DNA of 64,000 nt from NCBI GenBank assembly GCA_003347645.1, contig QDFX01000002.1, positions 62,001-126,000 of the forward strand, read 5' to 3'. This document shows, piece after piece, positions 10,531 through 20,164 of this stretch (positions are counted from its first letter, which is position 1; each line of letters begins with the position of its first letter). The position numbers and the translations under genes are program-made. This DNA is from Rhizobiaceae bacterium CPCC 101076. GTDB lineage: Bacteria > Pseudomonadota > Alphaproteobacteria > Rhizobiales > Methylopilaceae. The notes under the pieces were generated by a model. That model ran no database searches. It was not told the DNA's origin and saw nothing but the letters and a program-made list of their open reading frames with translations.

Positions 10531-11658
10531 TTATGCCGCTTCGCGCTCCCGCGCCCAACCAGCACGGGCCTCGGCCGCATAATCCGCGAACCGCCCTTCG
10601 CGGATCGCCGTCCGCGCGCCGGCCATCAGCGATTGGTAATAGGCCAGGTTCGCCCAGGTAATCAGCGTCATCGCCAGCAGTTCGCCGGAACGAACGAGGT
10701 GATGGAGGTAAGCGCGCGAATAGTCCCGCGCCGCCGGGCAGTTGCTCTCCGGATCAAGCGGTGTCGGATCGTTCGCATGCCGGGCGTTCTTCAGGTTGAT
10801 GCGGCCGAAACGCGTATAGGCGAGGCCGTGCCTCCCTGCCCGCGTCGGCATCACGCAGTCGAACATGTCGATGCCGCGCTCGATGCTGAGCAAAAGATCG
10901 TCCGGCGTGCCGACGCCCATGAGGTAGCGCGGCCTGTTCGATGGCAGCTCTGGCACCGTCACGTCGAGCATCCGCGCCATGACCTCCTGCGGTTCGCCGA
11001 CCGCAAGGCCGCCGATTGCATAGCCCGGAAAATCCATCTTCACGAGCGCGCGCGCCGATTCCACGCGGAGATCGGCGATGTCTCCGCCCTGCACGATCGC
11101 AAACACCGCCTGGCCCGGACCTCCCTGAAACGCGGCCTTCGACCGTTCGGCCCATCGGAGCGAAAGCCGCATCGCACGGTCGATCTCGTCGCGGCCGTTC
11201 GGCAGGTCGACGCATTCGTCGAACTGCATCTGGATGTCGGAGCCGAGCAGCGCCTGGATTTCCATGCTGCGCTCGGGCGTCAGCACATGCTTCGAGCCAT
11301 CGATATGCGACTGGAAGGTCACGCCGTGCTCGGTGACCTTCCGGAGCTTGGCCAGCGACATCACCTGGAAGCCGCCGCTATCCGTCAGTATCGTGTGCGG
11401 CCAGTTCGAGAATTTGTGGAGCCCCCCAAGTTCCGCGACCCGCTCCGCGCCAGGGCGCAGCATCAGGTGATAGGTGTTGCCGAGAACGACGTCGGTGCCC
11501 GTCTCCCGAACATCGCGCATCTGCATCGCCTTAACGGTCGCCGCCGTGCCGACTGCCATGAAGGCAGGCGTCGCGACGTCGCCATGGGCGGTGCGGATCG
11601 TGCCGGTGCGCGCGGCACCGTCGGTCGCGTGGACGGTGAAAGAAAACGGTTCGGTCAT
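10531..11658 (-). CDS. tgt: Tgt, queuine/preQ1 tRNA-guanine transglycosylase
   Basis: Exchanges G34 for the queuosine precursor in tRNAs with GUN anticodons. 375 residues, family length. Early motif [17 protein letters not shown], then [16 protein letters not shown] (substrate pocket with catalytic Asp) and [20 protein letters not shown], followed by the second catalytic Asp in [13 protein letters not shown]. The zinc-site Cys pattern typical near residues 300-320 is only partly visible (a Cys in [14 protein letters not shown] followed by HHL). The start codon overlaps the queA stop as ATGA, so translation is probably coupled. Confidence 0.97.
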   Translation of the reverse strand: MTEPFSFTVHATDGAARTGTIRTAHGDVATPAFMAVGTAATVKAMQMRDVRETGTDVVLGNTYHLMLRPGAERVAELGGLHKFSNWPHTILTDSGGFQVMSLAKLRKVTEHGVTFQSHIDGSKHVLTPERSMEIQALLGSDIQMQFDECVDLPNGRDEIDRAMRLSLRWAERSKAAFQGGPGQAVFAIVQGGDIADLRVESARALVKMDFPGYAIGGLAVGEPQEVMARMLDVTVPELPSNRPRYLMGVGTPDDLLLSIERGIDMFDCVMPTRAGRHGLAYTRFGRINLKNARHANDPTPLDPESNCPAARDYSRAYLHHLVRSGELLAMTLITWANLAYYQSLMAGARTAIREGRFADYAAEARAGWAREREAA

Positions 11659-12740
11659 CGGGTCTCGGGGAACAGGAGGCTGGTGTCGCCGTAGGAGTAG
11701 AACCGGTAGCCGGTTTCGATTGCGTGGCGATAGGCCTTCAACATGCGTTCGCGGCCGGAAAATGCCGAGACCAACATGAACAAAGTCGATTTCGGCAGAT
11801 GGAAGTTGGTCATCAACGCATCGACCGCACGGAAACGATGGCCCGGCGTGATGAAGATGTCGGTATCGCCGGTCCAGGCCCTGATTTCTCCCGTCGCAGC
11901 GGCTGAGGTTTCAAGCAGGCGAAGCGCCGTGGTGCCGACGGCAATCACGCGGCCGGCATTGCGCCGAACCGCGTTCAGCGCGTCCGCGGTCTCGGCGGAG
12001 ATCGTGCCCCACTCCGAATGCATATGGTGGTCGGCCGTGTCTTCGGCCTTCATCGGCAGGAACGTACCCGCCCCGACATGAAGGGTCAGCGTGTGGAGCG
12101 CCACTCCTCGCTCTCGCAGACGGGCAAGCATGGCATCAGTGAAATGCAGGCCGGCGGTTGGCGCGGCGACGGCGCCCTCCTGCACTGCGAAACGGGTTTG
12201 ATAGTCGGTGCGGTCGCGATCATCGGCGGGGCGCTTGCCAGCGATGTAAGGCGGGAGAGGCATCGCTCCGGTCAGCGCGATCGCTTGGTCCAGCGCGGCG
12301 CCCGACAGATCGAACGCCAAGGCGACCTCACCGCCTTCGTGCTTTTCGAGCACGCGGGCTGTGAGTTCGCCGAGCATGCAGGTTTCGCCTCCCGTACCGA
12401 ACCGGACCTGATCGCCTGGTTCCAGCTTGCGGGCGGGCTTTGCGAAGGCGAGCCAGGTCTGGGCGTCCAGCCGCTTGTGAAGCGTAGCCTCGATCTTCGG
12501 CTCGGTTTCGCCGCGACCCTTGCGCTGCCCGAACAACTGGGCGGGAATCACTCTCGTATCGTTGACGATCAGAGCGTCGCCGGGCTGCAGAACGCTCGGC
12601 AGGTCGCCGACCATGCGGTCTTCGAATTCGGGTTTCTCGTCGGGGCGGACGACGAGCAGGCGCGCGCTCTCACGCGGCTCCGCCGGGCGGAGCGCGATTC
12701 TCTCTTCCGGCAGGTCGAAGTCGAACAGCGAAACGTGCAT
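11655..12740 (-). CDS. queA: QueA, tRNA preQ1(34) ribosyltransferase-isomerase
   Basis: Transfers the ribosyl part of SAM to preQ1 in tRNA, giving epoxyqueuosine. 361 residues with [20 protein letters not shown] near the N-terminus, then [18 protein letters not shown], and [17 protein letters not shown] in the middle, all diagnostic. It follows two peptidyl-prolyl isomerase genes on the minus strand and is coupled to tgt by a 4-nt overlap. Confidence 0.98.
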   Translation of the reverse strand: MHVSLFDFDLPEERIALRPAEPRESARLLVVRPDEKPEFEDRMVGDLPSVLQPGDALIVNDTRVIPAQLFGQRKGRGETEPKIEATLHKRLDAQTWLAFAKPARKLEPGDQVRFGTGGETCMLGELTARVLEKHEGGEVALAFDLSGAALDQAIALTGAMPLPPYIAGKRPADDRDRTDYQTRFAVQEGAVAAPTAGLHFTDAMLARLRERGVALHTLTLHVGAGTFLPMKAEDTADHHMHSEWGTISAETADALNAVRRNAGRVIAVGTTALRLLETSAAATGEIRAWTGDTDIFITPGHRFRAVDALMTNFHLPKSTLFMLVSAFSGRERMLKAYRHAIETGYRFYSYGDTSLLFPETR

Positions 12741-12752
12741 GAAAGAGGTGAT

Positions 12753-12775
12753 GACGGCCGGGCAGCCCGGCCGTC
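12753..12775. other. Strong inverted repeat between ppiB and queA
   Basis: GACGGCCGGGC and GCCCGGCCGTC flank a single A: an 11-bp perfect GC-rich inverted repeat in the 49-nt gap between two genes of one operon. No T-run, so it is more likely an mRNA-stability or partial attenuation hairpin than a full terminator. Confidence 0.5.
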
Positions 12776-12789
12776 AAGCAGATCGGCCC

Positions 12790-13251
12790 TTAGATATCGG
12801 CCTTGATCTTCGCGGACACGATCTTATCCGGGTCCTTCACGGGCTCTCCGCGCTTGATCTGGTCGACGTTCTCCATGCCCGAGACGACTTCGCCCCAGAC
12901 CGTGTATTGACCGTCGAGGAAGCTCGCATCCTCGAAGCAGATGAAGAACTGGCTGTCGGCCGAGTCCGGGCTCTGCGCGCGGGCCATGGAGGTCGTGCCG
13001 CGCTTGTGCTTGCCGGCGTTGAACTCCGCCTTCAGCTTCTGGCCCGAACCGCCCATACCGGTGCCGGTCGGATCGCCGGTCTGCGCCATGAAGCCGTCAA
13101 TCACGCGATGGAAGACGATGCCGTCGTAGAAGCCCTGACGGGTCAGTTCCTTGATACGAGCGACATGGTTCGGGGCAAGGTCGGGACGCAGCGCGATCTC
13201 GACGGGTCCCTTTGTCGTCTCAAGGACGAGCGTGTCTTCTGCTTCGGCCAT
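12790..13251 (-). CDS. ppiB: Cytoplasmic peptidyl-prolyl cis-trans isomerase (cyclophilin)
   Basis: 153 residues, no signal peptide. Cyclophilin core motifs are [20 protein letters not shown] (catalytic Arg in FHRV, QTGD), TSMARAQSPDSADSQFFICF and [15 protein letters not shown]. It accelerates Xaa-Pro isomerisation during folding. It lies 21 nt after an exported cyclophilin gene of closely similar sequence, pointing to tandem duplication, and heads toward queA-tgt. Confidence 0.94.
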   Translation of the reverse strand: MAEAEDTLVLETTKGPVEIALRPDLAPNHVARIKELTRQGFYDGIVFHRVIDGFMAQTGDPTGTGMGGSGQKLKAEFNAGKHKRGTTSMARAQSPDSADSQFFICFEDASFLDGQYTVWGEVVSGMENVDQIKRGEPVKDPDKIVSAKIKADI

Positions 13252-13272
13252 CGTACTCTCTCCTGTCTCTTG

Positions 13273-13800
13273 TTACTTCGCGGTCGCCTTCACGATCCGG
13301 TCTGGATTCTGGACCGGCTCTCCGCGCTTGAGCTTGTCGACGTTCTCCATGCCCGAAACGACCTCGCCGACGACGGTGTACTGGCCGTTGAGGAACGAGG
13401 CGTCGCCGAAGCAGATGAAGAACTGGCTGTTGGCGCTGTTCGGGCTCGACGATCGGGCCATACCGACCGTGCCGCGAACGAACGGTGTCTTGGTGAACTC
13501 CGCTTTCAGGTCCGGATAGCTCGATTTGCCGGTACCGGTACCGGTCGGATCGCCGGTCTGCGCCATGAAGCCTTCGATCACCCGGTGGAACGGCACATTG
13601 TTGTAGAAGCCGTCCTTCGCAAGCTGCGCAAGGCGCTTGGCATGTTCGGGCGCGAGATCGGAGCGAAGACGGATGACGACCGGGCCCTTCGTGGTCTCGA
13701 GCGTCAGGGTCGGAGAAGCCGTTGCCGGAGCCGCTGTCTGGGCGGCGGCAGGCGCGATGACGCTCAGCGCAAGCGCGAGCGCAGCAAGAATTCTGATCAA
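13273..13800 (-). CDS. ppiA: Exported peptidyl-prolyl cis-trans isomerase (cyclophilin)
   Basis: 175 residues. The N-terminus is a signal peptide ending near AAAQTAAP (about residues 1-20). The mature part is a cyclophilin with [18 protein letters not shown] and [20 protein letters not shown]. Likely a periplasmic folding catalyst paired with its cytoplasmic paralogue just downstream. The start overlaps the coaD stop by 4 nt (ATGA). Confidence 0.94.
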   Translation of the reverse strand: MIRILAALALALSVIAPAAAQTAAPATASPTLTLETTKGPVVIRLRSDLAPEHAKRLAQLAKDGFYNNVPFHRVIEGFMAQTGDPTGTGTGKSSYPDLKAEFTKTPFVRGTVGMARSSSPNSANSQFFICFGDASFLNGQYTVVGEVVSGMENVDKLKRGEPVQNPDRIVKATAK

Positions 13801-14315
13801 ACGATGACTCCCTTGTCGCCCGTTCCGAAGCGGGCTGCCAATTTTTCCGCGACCGCGGCCGGGACGAAGCCGGTCACATCTCCGCCCATTGCGGCGATCT
13901 GACGGACAAGCGTGGCGGTGATGGGGCGAACATTCGGCGAAGCCGGCAGGAAGACCGTCTGCAGGTCGGGCGCCAGCCGCTCATTCATCCCGGCCATCTG
14001 CATCTCATAGTCGAGATCGGTGCCGTCACGGAGGCCACGGACGAGCACCGTGGACTTGGCGCGGCGGGCGGCGAAAATCACGAGGTCGGAAAACGTCGCG
14101 ACTTTCAGCGTGCAGTTCTCCTCGCTGGCTATCGGCCCGCAGACAGTCTTGATCAGCGATAGCCGCTCCTGCTCCGAGAACATCGGTTGCTTGCCTGGAT
14201 TGACCCCGATCCCGATCGTCAATTCGTCGAATAGCCGGCATGCCTGCCGGACAACATCAAGATGACCGTTCGTGATCGGATCGAAGGATCCGGCATAGAA
14301 GGCGGCGGGAGTCAT
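13797..14315 (-). CDS. coaD: CoaD, phosphopantetheine adenylyltransferase
   Basis: Fourth step of coenzyme A synthesis (4'-phosphopantetheine + ATP to dephospho-CoA). 172 residues. Nucleotidyltransferase motif [15 protein letters not shown] (T/HxGH) near residues 8-22, [20 protein letters not shown] and the C-terminal SSxVR-like segment [17 protein letters not shown]. First gene of the minus-strand run coaD-ppiA-ppiB-queA-tgt. Confidence 0.97.
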   Translation of the reverse strand: MTPAAFYAGSFDPITNGHLDVVRQACRLFDELTIGIGVNPGKQPMFSEQERLSLIKTVCGPIASEENCTLKVATFSDLVIFAARRAKSTVLVRGLRDGTDLDYEMQMAGMNERLAPDLQTVFLPASPNVRPITATLVRQIAAMGGDVTGFVPAAVAEKLAARFGTGDKGVIV

Positions 14316-14464
14316 GGGGCGGGGCTTATCCTGAAGTTACAGGTTCGGGCAAGCTTCGGATCACATCATCGTGTTACCAGAATGCTCGCATTTGAAACAC
14401 TCTGGGAAACAATTTGGACATCGACGGGTTGTATAGTCCAAACAGTTGACATGGAGCGAACCAA

Positions 14465-14806
14465 ATGCTGCGCGGTTTCGCGACGACTTTAGCGGTTGTT
14501 TCGGCAGTTACGCTGGTGGCTTGGGCCTATACGGACCAGGCTCGCATGGCGCGCGCCACGACCGCAGCCGAGATGACCCCGGTAACTTCGTCCGCCACCA
14601 CCAATTCCAATCTCGCCGCCAAGGGTGACCGGCTTTCCGTCGGCGTCCGTCTCAGTGGTGTGGCGAGCGCGGACGGCGCGATGGACCGGATCATGGAAGC
14701 ACATGCACGCGCCATGGCAGAAAACGCGAGCGACCGGTTCATGACCGTCTCTGTCCCCAGCGGTCATGATGAAACCACGCTCGTGAGGGTTCCTGTCCGG
14801 GACTAG
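14465..14806 (+). CDS. Small exported protein, unknown
   Basis: 113 residues with a signal-peptide-like start (MLRGFATTLAVVSAVTLVAWAY) and a Ser/Thr/Ala-rich mature region. A GGAG ribosome-binding site lies just before the ATG. No family recognised. It ends 21 nt before a strong bidirectional terminator shared with convergent gyrA. Confidence 0.7.
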   Translation: MLRGFATTLAVVSAVTLVAWAYTDQARMARATTAAEMTPVTSSATTNSNLAAKGDRLSVGVRLSGVASADGAMDRIMEAHARAMAENASDRFMTVSVPSGHDETTLVRVPVRD

Positions 14807-14827
14807 ACCCCCTCCCCGCTCGAACCC

Positions 14828-14856
14828 AATAAGGCGCCCCACTGGGGCGCCTTATT
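14828..14856. terminator. Bidirectional intrinsic terminator, contains the gyrA stop codon
   Basis: AATAAGGCGCCCC and GGGGCGCCTTATT form a perfect 13-bp stem around ACT. A/T-rich ends give U-rich tails in both directions. It serves the small plus-strand gene and minus-strand gyrA; the gyrA stop (14852-14854) lies inside the stem. Confidence 0.85.
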
Positions 14857-17578
14857 CGTTTTCGGCGCCCTCTTCCTCGTCCTCTTCTTCGCTGATCCGC
14901 TCGACTGACACGACCTTCTCGTCATCAGCCGTATTGAAGACGGTGACGCCCTTGGTGCCGCGCGCAGTGATGCGGATCCCGTCGACAGGCACGCGGATCG
15001 TCTGACCACCATCGGTGATCAGCATGATCTGGTCCGAATGCTCGACGGGGAACGAGGCGACGAGCTTGCCGTTTCGGGCATTCACGTCCATCGCGACGAT
15101 GCCTTTGCCGCCCCGGCCGGTGATCCGGTACTCGAAGGACGACGAACGCTTGCCGAAGCCCTTCTCGGACACCGTCAGGATGAACTGCTCGGCCGCGCTC
15201 ATGCGGGCATAGAGTTCCTGGCTGAGTTCGACCGTGCCGACGACCTCGTCCGCGTCGACCGCCACCTCTTCCGGATCTCCATTAGTGCCGCGCCGCAGCG
15301 CGCTGGCCGTCTTGAGATAGGTCGAGCGCTCCTCGGCCGTCGCTTCGATGTGGTGGATGATCGCCATCGAGATGATGGTGTCGTCCTTGTCGAGCCGGAT
15401 GCCGCGAACGCCGACCGAGTCACGACCCTTGAAGACGCGGACATCGTCGACCGGGAAGCGGATGCAATTGCCGCCGGCCGTCGTCAGCAGCACGTCGTCC
15501 TGCGGACCGCAAAGCGCGACGTCGGCGATGTGCTCGCCTTCTTCGAGCTTCATCGCGATCTTGCCGTTGCGGTTGACGGTGAGGAAGTCGGCGAGCGCGT
15601 TGCGACGGACGGTGCCGCCTGTCGTCGCGAACATGATCTCGTTCCTCTCCCAGGATGCCATGTCCTCGGGAAGCGCGATGATTGAGGTGATGCGCTCATC
15701 GGCGTCGAGCGGAAGCAGATTGACGAATGCCTTGCCTCGCGCCTGTGGGGCCGCCAGCGGCAGGCGCCACACCTTCATCTTGTAGACCTGACCGGCCGAC
15801 GAGAAGAACAGCACCTCGGCATGGGTCGAGGCGACGAACAGGTTCGTGACGAAATCCTCGTCCTTCGTCGTCATGCCCGAGCGGCCCTTGCCGCCGCGGC
15901 GCTGTGCTCGATAGGTCGTGAGCGGCACGCGCTTTACATAGCCGGCATGGCTGACGGTGACGACCATGTCTTCGCGCTGGATGAGGTCCTCGTCCTCCAT
16001 GTCGCCGTCGGATTCGAGGATCTCGGTCCGGCGCGGCGTTGCGTGGGCGGCACGAACCTCGGCCAGTTCGTTCTGGATGATCGCCAGCACGCGGGCGCGT
16101 GAACGGAGGATGTCGAGATAGTCGGCGATCTCCTCGCCGAGCTTGTTCAACTCATCGGCGATCTCGTCACGGCCGAGAGCGGTGAGGCGCTGCAGGCGAA
16201 GGTCGAGGATCGCGCGGGCCTGCTCGGCGGAGAGCCGGTAGGTCTGCTGCTCCGAAACCCGGTGGCGCGGATCGTCGATCAGCGCCACGAGCGGCGCGAC
16301 ATCGCCAGCCGGCCAATCGCGCGCCATCAGCTGTTCGCGCGCCGTCGCCGGGTCCGGCGCGGTACGGATCAGGCGGATGACCTCGTCGATGTTCGCGACC
16401 GCGATCGCGAGGCCCACCAAGACATGCGCGCGGTCGCGCGCCTTGCCGAGGCGGAATCGCGTGCGGCGGGTGACAACCTCTTCGCGGAAGGCGATGAACG
16501 CCGTCAGCATGTCCTTGAGATTCATCGTCTCCGGACGGCCGCCGTTCAGCGCCACCATGTTCGCGCCGAAGCTCGATTGCAGCGGCGTGTAGCGGTAGAG
16601 CTGGTTCAGGACTACGTCGCCGACGGCGTCCCTCTTCAGCTCGACGACGATACGCATGCCGGAACGGTCGGACTCATCACGAAGCTCCGAGATGCCCTCG
16701 ATCCGCTTTTCCTTCACGAGTTCGGCGATTTTCTCGACGAGCAGCGCCTTGTTCACCTGATACGGGATCTCGGTGATGATGATCGCTTCGCGGTCCTTGC
16801 GCAGCTCCTCGACCGTCGCGCGGCCGCGCATAATGATCGAGCCGCGACCGGTCGCGTAAGCCGAGCGGATGCCGCTGCGGCCGAGGATCAGGCCGGCGGT
16901 CGGGAAATCCGGGCCGGGCACGATCTCGTTCAACGCCTCGACATCGAGATCCGGGTTCTCGATCAGTGCCAGAACGGCATCGATGAGCTCGCCGAGATTA
17001 TGAGGCGGGATGTTCGTCGCCATGCCGACGGCGATTCCGCCCGCGCCATTGGCGAGCAGGTTCGGGAAGCGCGCCGGAAGGACCTTCGGCTCGTGCTCCG
17101 AATTGTCGTAGTTGTCCTGGAAATCGACCGTGTCTTCGTCGATGTCCGAGAGCAGCGCCAATGCCGGCCGTGCCAGCCGAACCTCGGTGTAGCGCATGGC
17201 CGCCGGCGGATCGCCGTCGACCGAGCCGAAATTGCCCTGGCCGTCCACGAGCATCAGGCGCAACGAGAATTCCTGCGCCATGCGTACCAGCGCGTCATAG
17301 ACCGACTGGTCGCCATGCGGGTGATACTTACCGATCACGTCGCCGACAACGCGCGCCGACTTACGATAGGCTTTGTCCGGCGTGTAGCCATTCTCGTTCA
17401 TCGAGAACAGGATGCGGCGGTGGACCGGCTTCAGTCCGTCGCGGACATCCGGCAACGCGCGGCTCACGATCACGCTCATCGCGTAATCGAGATAGGACCG
17501 CTTCATCTCGTCGGAGATCGAGATCGGCTTGATGTCGAATGAAGGACCGCCACCCGGCGGATTGTCGTTCTCGGGCAC
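14852..17578 (-). CDS. gyrA: GyrA, DNA gyrase subunit A
   Basis: Breakage-reunion subunit of gyrase, which introduces negative supercoils. 908 residues. Catalytic Tyr130 in [10 protein letters not shown]; the quinolone-resistance region reads [20 protein letters not shown], so the residue matching E. coli Ser83 is Gln91 while the Asp87 equivalent (Asp95) is kept. The GyrA-box QRRGGKG is present, marking gyrase rather than topoisomerase IV, and the C-terminus is a beta-pinwheel ending in an acidic tail ([12 protein letters not shown]). Monocistronic, ended by the shared terminator. Confidence 0.98.
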   Translation of the reverse strand: MPENDNPPGGGPSFDIKPISISDEMKRSYLDYAMSVIVSRALPDVRDGLKPVHRRILFSMNENGYTPDKAYRKSARVVGDVIGKYHPHGDQSVYDALVRMAQEFSLRLMLVDGQGNFGSVDGDPPAAMRYTEVRLARPALALLSDIDEDTVDFQDNYDNSEHEPKVLPARFPNLLANGAGGIAVGMATNIPPHNLGELIDAVLALIENPDLDVEALNEIVPGPDFPTAGLILGRSGIRSAYATGRGSIIMRGRATVEELRKDREAIIITEIPYQVNKALLVEKIAELVKEKRIEGISELRDESDRSGMRIVVELKRDAVGDVVLNQLYRYTPLQSSFGANMVALNGGRPETMNLKDMLTAFIAFREEVVTRRTRFRLGKARDRAHVLVGLAIAVANIDEVIRLIRTAPDPATAREQLMARDWPAGDVAPLVALIDDPRHRVSEQQTYRLSAEQARAILDLRLQRLTALGRDEIADELNKLGEEIADYLDILRSRARVLAIIQNELAEVRAAHATPRRTEILESDGDMEDEDLIQREDMVVTVSHAGYVKRVPLTTYRAQRRGGKGRSGMTTKDEDFVTNLFVASTHAEVLFFSSAGQVYKMKVWRLPLAAPQARGKAFVNLLPLDADERITSIIALPEDMASWERNEIMFATTGGTVRRNALADFLTVNRNGKIAMKLEEGEHIADVALCGPQDDVLLTTAGGNCIRFPVDDVRVFKGRDSVGVRGIRLDKDDTIISMAIIHHIEATAEERSTYLKTASALRRGTNGDPEEVAVDADEVVGTVELSQELYARMSAAEQFILTVSEKGFGKRSSSFEYRITGRGGKGIVAMDVNARNGKLVASFPVEHSDQIMLITDGGQTIRVPVDGIRITARGTKGVTVFNTADDEKVVSVERISEEEDEEEGAENE

Positions 17579-17655
17579 TCTGAATCTGCTCTCGTGGGAT
17601 CACCTATGGTTTAGGCGATTCCGGCATGGATACCAAGCTTTGTGGCTCTTGGCGT

Positions 17656-17859
17656 TCAGGTGTGGATGGGTCGGCGGAAGACGAAGCGCGCAATGCGCTC
17701 ATCAAGCTGAGTGTCGGCGGTGACGGTGCCGTCATTCTCAGCTGTTTCGGCCTGGACGACGGTCAGCGGAAAGACGCCCGCGAATCGAGCCGCACGTTCG
17801 CTAAGAGCGACGTCAATCGCTCGCAACTGCTCCAGAGCCTGCTCGCCGTTCTTGAACAT
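17656..17859 (-). CDS. Hypothetical protein, 67 residues
   Basis: Reads MFKNGEQALEQLRAIDVALS and continues as a mixed helical/strand-like sequence. Third codon positions are mostly G or C, as in the real genes here, and no plus-strand frame across the same bases looks better. The ribosome-binding site is weak. It lies 77 nt upstream of gyrA on the same strand. No family recognised. Confidence 0.5.
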   Translation of the reverse strand: MFKNGEQALEQLRAIDVALSERAARFAGVFPLTVVQAETAENDGTVTADTQLDERIARFVFRRPIHT

Positions 17860-17940
17860 ACGCCTGTCTCATGGTGCGGGCGCGTGTCAGAACGGCACGC
17901 GCCCGCTATTCGCCATCCTAGGCTGCAATCGCCATGCCGC

Positions 17941-18261
17941 TTAGACGCACGGCCGCATCTGGCCGCTGAAGCTCTTGTACATGCCGGTCGCGGCATCGAA
18001 GCTTTTATACTTCGCGGCACAGGCTGCGTTCCATTCGGCAGAGCCCTGAGCCGGACTTCCTTCCGCGCTCGCAGGCGCCGCGGGCGCCGGTGCCGGTATG
18101 GCCGCCGAGGCCCGTCCCACCAAAATGTCAGGACATTTCAGCGAGCGTGCCGTGTCGTCATACCGGCAATCGAGGTGATTGAGCGAGACTTCCTGAGCAC
18201 CGGCTGTCCCTCCGGCACACAGAGCTAGTCCCACCATTGTCGCGTAGATATGGAGACGCAT
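17941..18261 (-). CDS. Exported BA14K-like protein
   Basis: 106 residues. N-terminal signal peptide ending near GGTAGAQE. After a Pro/Ala-rich linker the C-terminus reads WNAACAAKYKSFDAATGMYK and ends GQMRPCV. That is the BA14K (PF07886) pattern of W..C..RYRSFDP.TG.Y....G..R.C, a family largely confined to Hyphomicrobiales and first described as a Brucella lectin-like immunogen. Disulphide formation between the two C-terminal Cys is likely in the periplasm. Confidence 0.8.
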   Translation of the reverse strand: MRLHIYATMVGLALCAGGTAGAQEVSLNHLDCRYDDTARSLKCPDILVGRASAAIPAPAPAAPASAEGSPAQGSAEWNAACAAKYKSFDAATGMYKSFSGQMRPCV

Positions 18262-18278
18262 GACCCCACTCCCATCCC

Positions 18279-18294
18279 GTTAACGATTGTTAAC
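18279..18294. promoter_or_regulatory. Double GTTAAC motif upstream of the BA14K-like gene
   Basis: GTTAAC at 18279-18284 and 18289-18294 are separated by GATT, 18 nt before the BA14K-like start. It resembles a CtrA box (TTAA-N7-TTAAC), but the spacing between TTAA units is six bases, not seven. Regulator identity is open. Confidence 0.35.
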
Positions 18295-18378
18295 TAGCCC
18301 GATGGGATGTGGCCATTTCATGGACGGTTTCGTCCGATTTTGAGACGTTCGGCGAAGGATTGTCGCGGGCCGAAGAGA

Positions 18379-19056
18379 TCAGAAGTGGTAGTTTATGCCC
18401 ACTTTTCCGACGTGATATTGGTGCTCGACGACCGAGCTGCCGAAGCCCACAGGTAACACGCCATTCGGATCCTGGATTGCTTCGTCATCCCCAAGATCGA
18501 CGAACAGGTATTCCCCCTTCACCGACCATTTGTCGTAGAAAGCCCATTCGAAACCGGCGCCGGCGGTCCATCCCTTGCGGCTACCGGTTGTTTCTTCCTC
18601 GGCTCCGCCGGAGAGGAAACGATCATCGGTTTCCGCAGCCGCGAAACCGCCTGTGGCATAGATCAGAAGATTGTTCCAAGCGTAGCCGGCACGAAGGCGG
18701 AATGTCGCGAGCCAATCGATATTCGACTCATATTCGCCAACGGCTAACGTTTCTGACGTGTCCCCGTCGGTGAAGCTGATATCGATCTCGCCGCCGACGA
18801 CGAACTGGCCGAACTGGTGGTTATAGCCAAACTCGACCCCGCCCAGAGCAAAGTTGAGATCATACTCGGCGTCGTAAGGAGCGGTATCGGCATCGGCCGT
18901 GATCTCACCCGCCGCATAGCCGCCGAAGCCGCCGAAATAGGCGCCGGTCCAGTTCACGAACTCGGAGGTGGTAGCCATAGGGTAATCCGCGGCACTGGCG
19001 GCACCACCCCAAACCAGTATGGCGGCGGCTCCAACGATTCTCATCAGCGGCTTCAT
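18379..19056 (-). CDS. Outer-membrane beta-barrel protein, Omp25/31-like
   Basis: 225 residues from ATG 19056; a GTG at 19068 would add four residues. Signal peptide ending at GGAASA-AD. The mature part is alternating beta strands with repeated Gly/aromatic patterns (NWTGAYFGGFGGYAAGE, LRAGYAWNNLLIYATGGFA, WSVKGEYLFVDLG) and ends in Phe (VGKVGINYHF), the usual C-terminal signal for BAM insertion. The family is the porin-like OmpA-barrel group common in rhizobia and Brucella. Confidence 0.9.
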   Translation of the reverse strand: MKPLMRIVGAAAILVWGGAASAADYPMATTSEFVNWTGAYFGGFGGYAAGEITADADTAPYDAEYDLNFALGGVEFGYNHQFGQFVVGGEIDISFTDGDTSETLAVGEYESNIDWLATFRLRAGYAWNNLLIYATGGFAAAETDDRFLSGGAEEETTGSRKGWTAGAGFEWAFYDKWSVKGEYLFVDLGDDEAIQDPNGVLPVGFGSSVVEHQYHVGKVGINYHF

Positions 19057-19243
19057 GAGACACCCCACGCTTCGAGTCGTGACCTTAATCCAGACCGGCG
19101 TGGTCGTCTGTGCCTTCGTTGCAACTCAATGGCGAAAATGTGTCAGTTAGGGAACTGTCGCGAACTCCTTCGAGAGAACGACAGCGCAACCAGTATTTTT
19201 GGCCGTTTCAGGAAGGCGATCGTCAGCGATTGCAGGCGACCTG

Positions 19244-19411
19244 TCAGGCCGCGCGTCTCAGCTCCGTCGCGGCTTCATCGCCGCGCTGCTCGCTCGAAGG
19301 CGGTTCCGCAGGATTATCTCCGGGGCGCAGAATGAAGGCAATCTCATATATGATCAGCGCAAGCACGCCGAGAAGCACGCCCCACGCCAAAACGACAGCA
19401 AGCTCCAGCAT
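19244..19411 (-). CDS. Small single-helix membrane protein
   Basis: 55 residues from the ATG at 19411. One hydrophobic helix (LELAVVLAWGVLLGVLALII), then a polar Pro/Glu/Arg-rich tail. A longer upstream frame (to 19507) reads as non-coding. No family recognised; the composition resembles many small membrane proteins of unknown role. Confidence 0.5.
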   Translation of the reverse strand: MLELAVVLAWGVLLGVLALIIYEIAFILRPGDNPAEPPSSEQRGDEAATELRRAA

Positions 19412-19622
19412 CTTTTTCGTTTCCCACCCTCCACCGACAATACAATCACAGGGTGAGACGTCGCAAGTCACTCGCGCTTCGATTTCTCGGGCTCCGCCGG
19501 AGCGCAAATAAGCTCAATTGTCCGATGTCGAGAGAAGCTGACGGATTTTTCCGTCCTGTCTGATTTCCAACGCCTTGTTCGAATGCCCCGAACGTGTCAT
19601 TTCCCTCCGCGTATCAGCGCTT
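19412..19622. other. Intergenic stretch before tRNA-Pro
   Basis: About 210 nt with no supported gene. A short GACGG/CCGTC hairpin with an ATTTTT loop sits at 19540-19555. It presumably carries the tRNA-Pro promoter. Confidence 0.4.
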
Positions 19623-19699
<77 letters not shown>

Positions 19700-19719
19700 T
19701 TTTTTTGGTGTTTCGAGAG

Positions 19720-20025
19720 ATGACCGCTCGCATCTATAAGCCCGCCCGCAACGCCATGCAGTCCGGCACTGGCAAATCCAATCAATGGATGCTCGATTTC
19801 GAGCCGGCGACACCGCGCGTGATCGACCCCCTGATGGGCTGGACGTCCTCCGACGACACCCAGAAGCAGGTCCGGATGAGCTTCGACACCAAGGAAGAGG
19901 CGATCGCTTACGCCCAGAAAGCCGGCATCCCCTACCAGGTGTATGAGCCGAAGTCCGCACACCGTCAGAAGATCTCTTATTCGGACAATTTCAAATGGGG
20001 TCGCGTCGGTCAGTGGACCCACTGA
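19720..20025 (+). CDS. NDUFS4-type accessory subunit of respiratory complex I
   Basis: 101 residues. TARIYKPARNAMQSGTG at the N-terminus, then WMLDFEPATPRVIDPLMGWT, SFDTKEEAIAYAQKAGIPY, and FKWGRVGQWTH at the C-terminus: the ETC_C1_NDUFS4 (PF04800) family. In alphaproteobacteria this is a peripheral-arm accessory subunit of NADH:quinone oxidoreductase, shared with mitochondria. ATG 19720 is preferred to an upstream frame start at 19705 because it gives the conserved N-terminus. The gene sits between tRNA-Pro and tRNA-Arg, an arrangement I recall from related rhizobia. Confidence 0.93.
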   Translation: MTARIYKPARNAMQSGTGKSNQWMLDFEPATPRVIDPLMGWTSSDDTQKQVRMSFDTKEEAIAYAQKAGIPYQVYEPKSAHRQKISYSDNFKWGRVGQWTH

Positions 20026-20043
20026 CTAGCGGTCCTTCGGGCT

Positions 20044-20120
20044 GGCCCCGTAGCTCAGCTGGATAGAGCAGCCGCCTTCTAAGCGGCAGGTCGCAGGTTC
20101 GAGCCCTGCCGGGGTCGCCA
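20044..20120 (+). tRNA. tRNA-Arg (anticodon TCT)
   Basis: Acceptor GGCCCCG/CGGGGTC with one G-T pair, D-arm GCTC...GAGC, anticodon stem CCGC/GCGG with loop CTTCTAA (anticodon TCT), T-arm GCAGG TTCGAGC CCTGC, encoded CCA. It lies 45 nt upstream of uup. Confidence 0.96.
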
Positions 20121-20164
20121 CCTTTCGCCTTGCCCCCGTCCGGCCACCCCGTTAAGCCGCAGCC

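Noticed and set aside
16262-17542. 426-codon plus-strand open frame
   Set aside because: Antisense shadow of gyrA.
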